Under the pieces are notes generated by a model, which was not told the DNA's origin, ran no database searches, and worked only from the letters and a program-made list of their open reading frames with translations. The position numbers and the translations under genes were made by a program. This document shows positions 59,940 to 64,000 of a DNA stretch of 64,000 nt, one piece after another. This DNA is from Diphasiastrum complanatum. Taxonomy: Eukaryota; Streptophyta; Lycopodiopsida; Lycopodiales; Lycopodiaceae. The stretch covers positions 14,788,049 through 14,852,048 of the forward strand of contig CM055095.1 in NCBI GenBank assembly GCA_029204225.1. The letters are read 5' to 3'. Position 1 is the stretch's first letter; each line of letters opens with the position of its first letter.

Positions 59940-61501
59940 CTTTCGAAGAGGCACTCAGCCAACTAGACTCTGATCTCTGGAGAGAAGCCATGGACAGAGA
60001 GTATTCCAGACGTGGTCATCAGTCGAAGCTCCTATTGGCTGCAATGTCATTGATTGCAAATGGATCTTCAAGGTCAAGTACAATGCCAATGGAGCGATTG
60101 ATCGAAGGAAGGCAAGACTGGTAGCACGAGGATTCACTCAGATCCCCAACGTAGACTTTCAACATAGACTACAATGAGACTTTCAATTCTGTAGTCAAGC
60201 ATTCATCAATCTGAGCCCTCCTATCATATATAGTAGCTGCCAATCTCGAGGTGCATCAACTTGATGTGCAAACAGCTTATCTGAATGGAGTTATACAAGA
60301 AGACATCTACATGATCCACCTCAAAGGATACATTCTGGACGATATGAAAAATCATTTCTATAAACTCCATAAGGCACTTTACGGCTTGAAACAATTTGCC
60401 AGAGCTTGGTTTCAGAGGATCAACACATTCCTCATCCAACAAGGTTTCCAACCAAGCACTGTTAATTGCAACGTCTATTCCAAATCGGTGCAGCGATCCT
60501 TCATTATCATCACCTTATATGTGGATGATACGTTGCTTTTCAGCAACAATACCAATTTGGTCAAGGATTATAAACAGATGCTGTTTTTTGAGTTTGACAT
60601 GACTGATATGGGCGAAGCTCACTTCTGTCTGGACATTCAAATCCACAGAGACAAAGCGAGATGACTGATCTATATCACTCAACAAAGGTATCTTCACAAT
60701 GTTCTTGACAGATACAATCTAATGAACTGTAAGTTAGCTCACTTACCAATGGATCCAGGCCTGCGTTTGTCAAAGGACCAATGTCCCCAGACCAAGCAAA
60801 AAGAGGAGCAGATGAGAGAGTATCCTTATCGATCGATACTTGGATCTCTCATGTACGCAATGGTCTGTACAAGACCTGACATCTCTTTTGCCATAAGCTC
60901 ACTCAGTCAATATATGGCTAATCCTGGCATTACCCATTGGAAGGCTCTCATAAGAGTCATGAGGTATATTCGAGCTACCATGGACCAGTGCATCTGCTAT
61001 GGAGAAGTCATCAGCGACGATCTTCATCAGCTCAGTGGATATTCTGATGCAAGTTGGGGAGGAGATGTAGACAATCATAAGTCCACATTTGGATTTACAT
61101 TCTTCTTTAATGGTGGTCCTATCTCATGGAACAGTCGTAAGCAAACCTCTATCGCTTTTCATCTACAGAAGCAGAATACATTGCTACTTCTCAATCTATT
61201 AAAGAAGCATTTTGGTTGTCAGACATTAGTTTGTATCTATACAGTAGCCCAACAGTTATATTATGTGATAATGAGAGTGTTATTGCCTTATCGGCCAATC
61301 CTAGATTTCACTCTAGGAGTAAGCACATTGAAATCCGATATTACTATATCAGGGGCAAGGTTCTCAAGGAGGTAAGCTTAACGTACTGTAAAATGCAGGA
61401 CATGGTTGCAGATATATTCACAAAGGCATTGAGTGTTAACGCACACAACAAGTTTTGTGCATTGATTAGCCTGAAGATCAAGGCATTCACGGATCTAGAT
61501 T
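59940..61501 (+). pseudogene. Copia B reverse transcriptase and RNase H
   Basis: Begins mid-pol with EEALSQLDSDLWREAMDREY directly after LTR sequence. Gag, protease and integrase are absent. RT follows in 60251-60664 (HQLDVQTAYLNGVIQEDIYM, KLHKALYGLKQFARAWFQRI, LYVDDTLLFSNNTNLV). RNase H spans 60722-61503 (SLMYAMVCTRPDISFAISSL, GYSDASWGGDVDNHKSTFGF, CDNESVIALSANPRFHSRSK, DMVADIFTKALSVNAHNKF). A deletion near 60010, a small duplication near 60160 and a frameshift near 61150 disrupt reading. The polypurine tract AAGGGGGGG (61502-61510) precedes the LTR. Confidence 0.92.
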
Positions 61502-61510
61502 AAGGGGGGG

Positions 61511-62000
61511 TGTTGATTTATCTCCTTTACTCTCCTAAATCCTATGTTAATCTGCCTCCATTCATGCTGCTGTAATTTACTTGTGTTGTGACACATGCTG
61601 CATATTTACATGTAAAATAAGACAGGCAAAAAACGCGACTGTCTGCATAAATACAAGTAAATTTTCACAAGCGAAGCAGACAAAAAAGATGACACTGTAT
61701 TTTTACACGTGATTTATGACGTGTGAAAAAGATGACAGTGCCCTACAAATGCCAAAGGTGTCCTACAAATGCCAAAGCTGCCCTTATAGAAAAGCGAAGG
61801 TACCCTATAAATCAATTTTTTAGGTATTTGTCAAAGTGTCACGTTTCTCGCATTTTCATCAACATTAATTTTAGCGAAGGCTGACGTCGCGGCCTCCTCA
61901 CGCTGATCCCATGCATTGTGCAATCAGATTTGACAACGACAACAGCCACCCATGATCTCCCATAGACAGCACATCCACTTTTGTACCTTCTTCATCTGCA
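61511..62000 (+). repeat. 3' LTR of Copia B (end uncertain)
   Basis: Starts TGTTGATTTATCTCC and aligns with 59502-59938 through GACAGCACATCCACTTTTGTACC near 61987. Since both partner LTRs are truncated, the true end cannot be located. Unmatched sequence continues to about 62540. It includes a 27-bp tandem pair at about 62400-62455 (ATTAGTCTAGTTGT...CGACTAATG). Confidence 0.8.
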
Positions 62001-62540
62001 CACTTGTAAAAAATCATGTACATATTGAATACCATCTGTGTATTTATACAACTAATACGACGACATCAGAATAGAACAGAAGATAGAACGAAACATCACT
62101 GATAAGCAGAGATAGACATTGTAGATGCTTTCACACATTCATTCTTTTCTTCCAAATATATTGTCAGTAATAGATTCATCACCTTTACAGATTGTGTGAT
62201 TAGCTTTGTGAAGCATGCGGTTACGTCCACTATTGTTTTGTGCTCACCTGCATTATTGACCTGTATATTTCGTTATACTTAATTAGATTACAGCTCTGTT
62301 TGTTTTGCGTTCATATTTGTGTCAATATTGCAATGCTTTTCTACGTTCTGTCTGGTTTTCTAGCTACTTAATCTGGCTGTCTGTTCTTCTCAAATTATTA
62401 TTAGTCTAGTTGTCGCAACTAATGATTAGTCTAGTTGTTCGCGACTAATGATTTGTTTAGCTATTTGTGAGAAATTATCTTTCTGATGTTTTGATGCTTA
62501 ATATTTGGCTACGTAATTAGATCGAACGTGATTTCTATCA

Positions 62541-63851
62541 CTAATGTTCTGTTCGAGATTGATAGGCGTAGTCATGCTTGAGAAAAGAGTGAGATAGCTT
62601 ATTCTGCTGCGCACGGACGATTTTCGTTCGAGTTCGTTTCTTTTTTGAGTTTCGAGTTCGCTTCTTTTTGTGTTTGTTTCTTTTTTGAGTTATCTTTCTT
62701 TCACCCCTCTTTCCAACAATGGACAGTATCGAATCCTCTTTCGAGGGATTGGAGTTCAAAGGGTGCTGGGCTTTGGGGCATGACAAAAACTTCTGAGCCC
62801 CAAGGGGGTCGGAATCATCGAACATGTCCATGAAATATTGGGTTAATGGTGAAACAGCTCTCGTTTGTGGGGGTGAGGCAACCTGGACAGCTGTGATTGG
62901 AATGGTAGCCCCAATAGTCACAGACTGTCCTTGAGAGGAAGCAGAGGCGAGGGAAGCATCAGAGGCGGGGGGAATTAGTAGTTCAGTGCAGATGGCAGCG
63001 AGAGGTGAAAGCGCAACTGAAGGTGTCTGCCTAGTCCTTCGACGTGACGCGGGAGGTGAGTCAGGAATAGCGATCTCGCTGCATACATGTTGACGACTAT
63101 GTGAGGTAGATGCCTGGTGAGATGATTCTGCTGGTGCTTCTTCATAGATAGACAACACGGAATATGCAACAAACCCACGAAGCCTGTCCTCCAGGTAAGA
63201 GGCAGATAATAGAGAGAGGAGAGGGCCAGCCACAAATTGATGCTTGTTGCCCTCTTCAACTCTCCAAAAACTATCTTATAACAGTTATAAGGCTCAAGGG
63301 GGGCAGATCCTATCGTGTAGTTGGAGTCAACAATACGTTGCAGGATCGGTGAGGAAATATGTTCCTTTATGAGGTTGCCAACCATCAGAAAGTTGTTTAG
63401 AAGCTAGGCTGCGGCTTGGATGACAAGATCCCGGGATGGAGTCTAGGAGATGCTTGTCACGAGTCCAGTAGAACTCGACGAACGTGTCTATGAACAGCTT
63501 GTTCACATTCTTGGCGTGCTTATGGTTTGGAGATGGCTCCTTACCAAATGTTACTCCTATGGCTGCAAGGACGGCTTTAGTAACACGCACCTTGTGTGTG
63601 GTATTTTGGAATGTGACATAAAATTTAGACTTGGCCTCGGTCCACGTGCTAACGGCCATGGTAATAAAATGCATGTTGATTTTTCCAGAGAAGGCACGCT
63701 CATAGATTCCCATTGCCATGAACAAAGGCCCAACAAGGGCCATCCACTGAGAGACCATGCCTGCACTAGGGAGCATCATGATGTCCGTTGCAGTTGGGAC
63801 GCCACGATGGATGGAGTATTTCGGAGACTAAGAGGTGTCGGTAGAAGACAT
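62541..63851 (-). pseudogene. Frameshifted coding block of unknown family
   Basis: A minus-strand ATG at 63851 opens a frame with an in-frame TAG at codon 8, then long coding-like sequence (MLPSAGMVSQWMALVGPLFM, MAVSTWTEAKSKFYVTF, NKLFIDTFVEFYWTRDKHLL) to about 63390. Coding sense then moves to another frame for 63240-63385 (LIKEHISSPILQRIVDSNYT, FGELKRATSINLWLALSS) and returns for 62541-63233, a Ser/Ala/Pro-rich stretch with SPLTQYFMDMFDDSDPLG, ending very Lys/Arg-rich (KRNKHKKKRTRNSKKKRTRT). The amphipathic N-terminal half and basic tail suggest a nucleic-acid-associated protein or a transposon-encoded ORF. I recognise no family. It follows the Copia B LTR in opposite orientation. Confidence 0.5.
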
Positions 63852-64000
63852 GATGACTAGAAAGCCAGTGCGAATGTATATTAGAAGGCAGAAAAAAGTT
63901 GGCAGAAAGTTTTGGTTGCGAAATTTTTTTCAAGAGCTCCGCTAGCACAAGTGACAAATGAATCAAATTCAGCCTACTTCTAGGTGAATTTGGAGGGTCC

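Overview
This window is nuclear DNA of a land plant. The organism is not identifiable. Two plant-type genes and several plant LTR-retrotransposon lineages are visible. The low gene density and deeply nested, decayed retroelements would suit a large, repeat-rich genome such as a gymnosperm, but that is only an inference. No rRNA, tRNA, CRISPR or organellar genes were seen.

Host genes. (1) At 469-802 (+) two short exons look like the 3' end of an unidentified gene with a lysine-rich C-terminus. (2) At 25110-26069 (-) there is an intact single-exon inositol 1,3,4-trisphosphate 5/6-kinase / inositol tetrakisphosphate 1-kinase (ITPK1 type, 319 aa). (3) At 37143-38430 (+) there is an intact two-exon linker histone H1 of 389 aa, with an unusually long N-terminal arm built of 20-residue repeats. 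The two intact genes act in separate processes (inositol phosphate metabolism and chromatin), and nothing suggests an operon-like relationship.

Retroelements by region. 3.6-8.5 kb: remnants of a minus-strand Copia gag and of a minus-strand Gypsy 3' end with its LTR, plus a long (TC)n. 10.6-11.4 kb: a Gypsy integrase scrap abutting a Copia RNase H. 11.6-12.4 kb: a CpG-rich segment with four G-box hexamers, bounded by direct repeats. 12.7-14.8 kb: a plus-strand Gypsy gag-pol relic, broken by a minus-strand Copia end (14.84-16.4 kb). 16.97-20.17 kb: a short, defective minus-strand Copia with both LTRs. 29-30.8 kb: a plus-strand gag relic. 30.9-31.8 kb: a minus-strand Copia scrap. 32.0-35.3 kb: a minus-strand Copia with a 1-kb LTR and a large internal deletion. 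40.7-47.9 kb: a minus-strand Copia relic that hosts a MITE and a coding-poor LTR-like element. 48.3-62 kb: the best-preserved complex, a plus-strand Copia interrupted by a complete minus-strand Gypsy (5-bp target duplication GTCCC) and followed by a second, truncated Copia copy sharing an LTR with the first. 62.5-63.85 kb: a frameshifted minus-strand coding block of unknown family.

All retroelement reading frames examined carry stops, frameshifts or deletions, so none appears autonomous. The items most worth a second look are the unknown coding block at 62.5-63.85 kb, the H1 N-terminal repeats, the G-box cluster at 11.9-12.2 kb, the MITE pair, and the nested/tandem structure at 48-62 kb. I found no convincing new multi-gene system.
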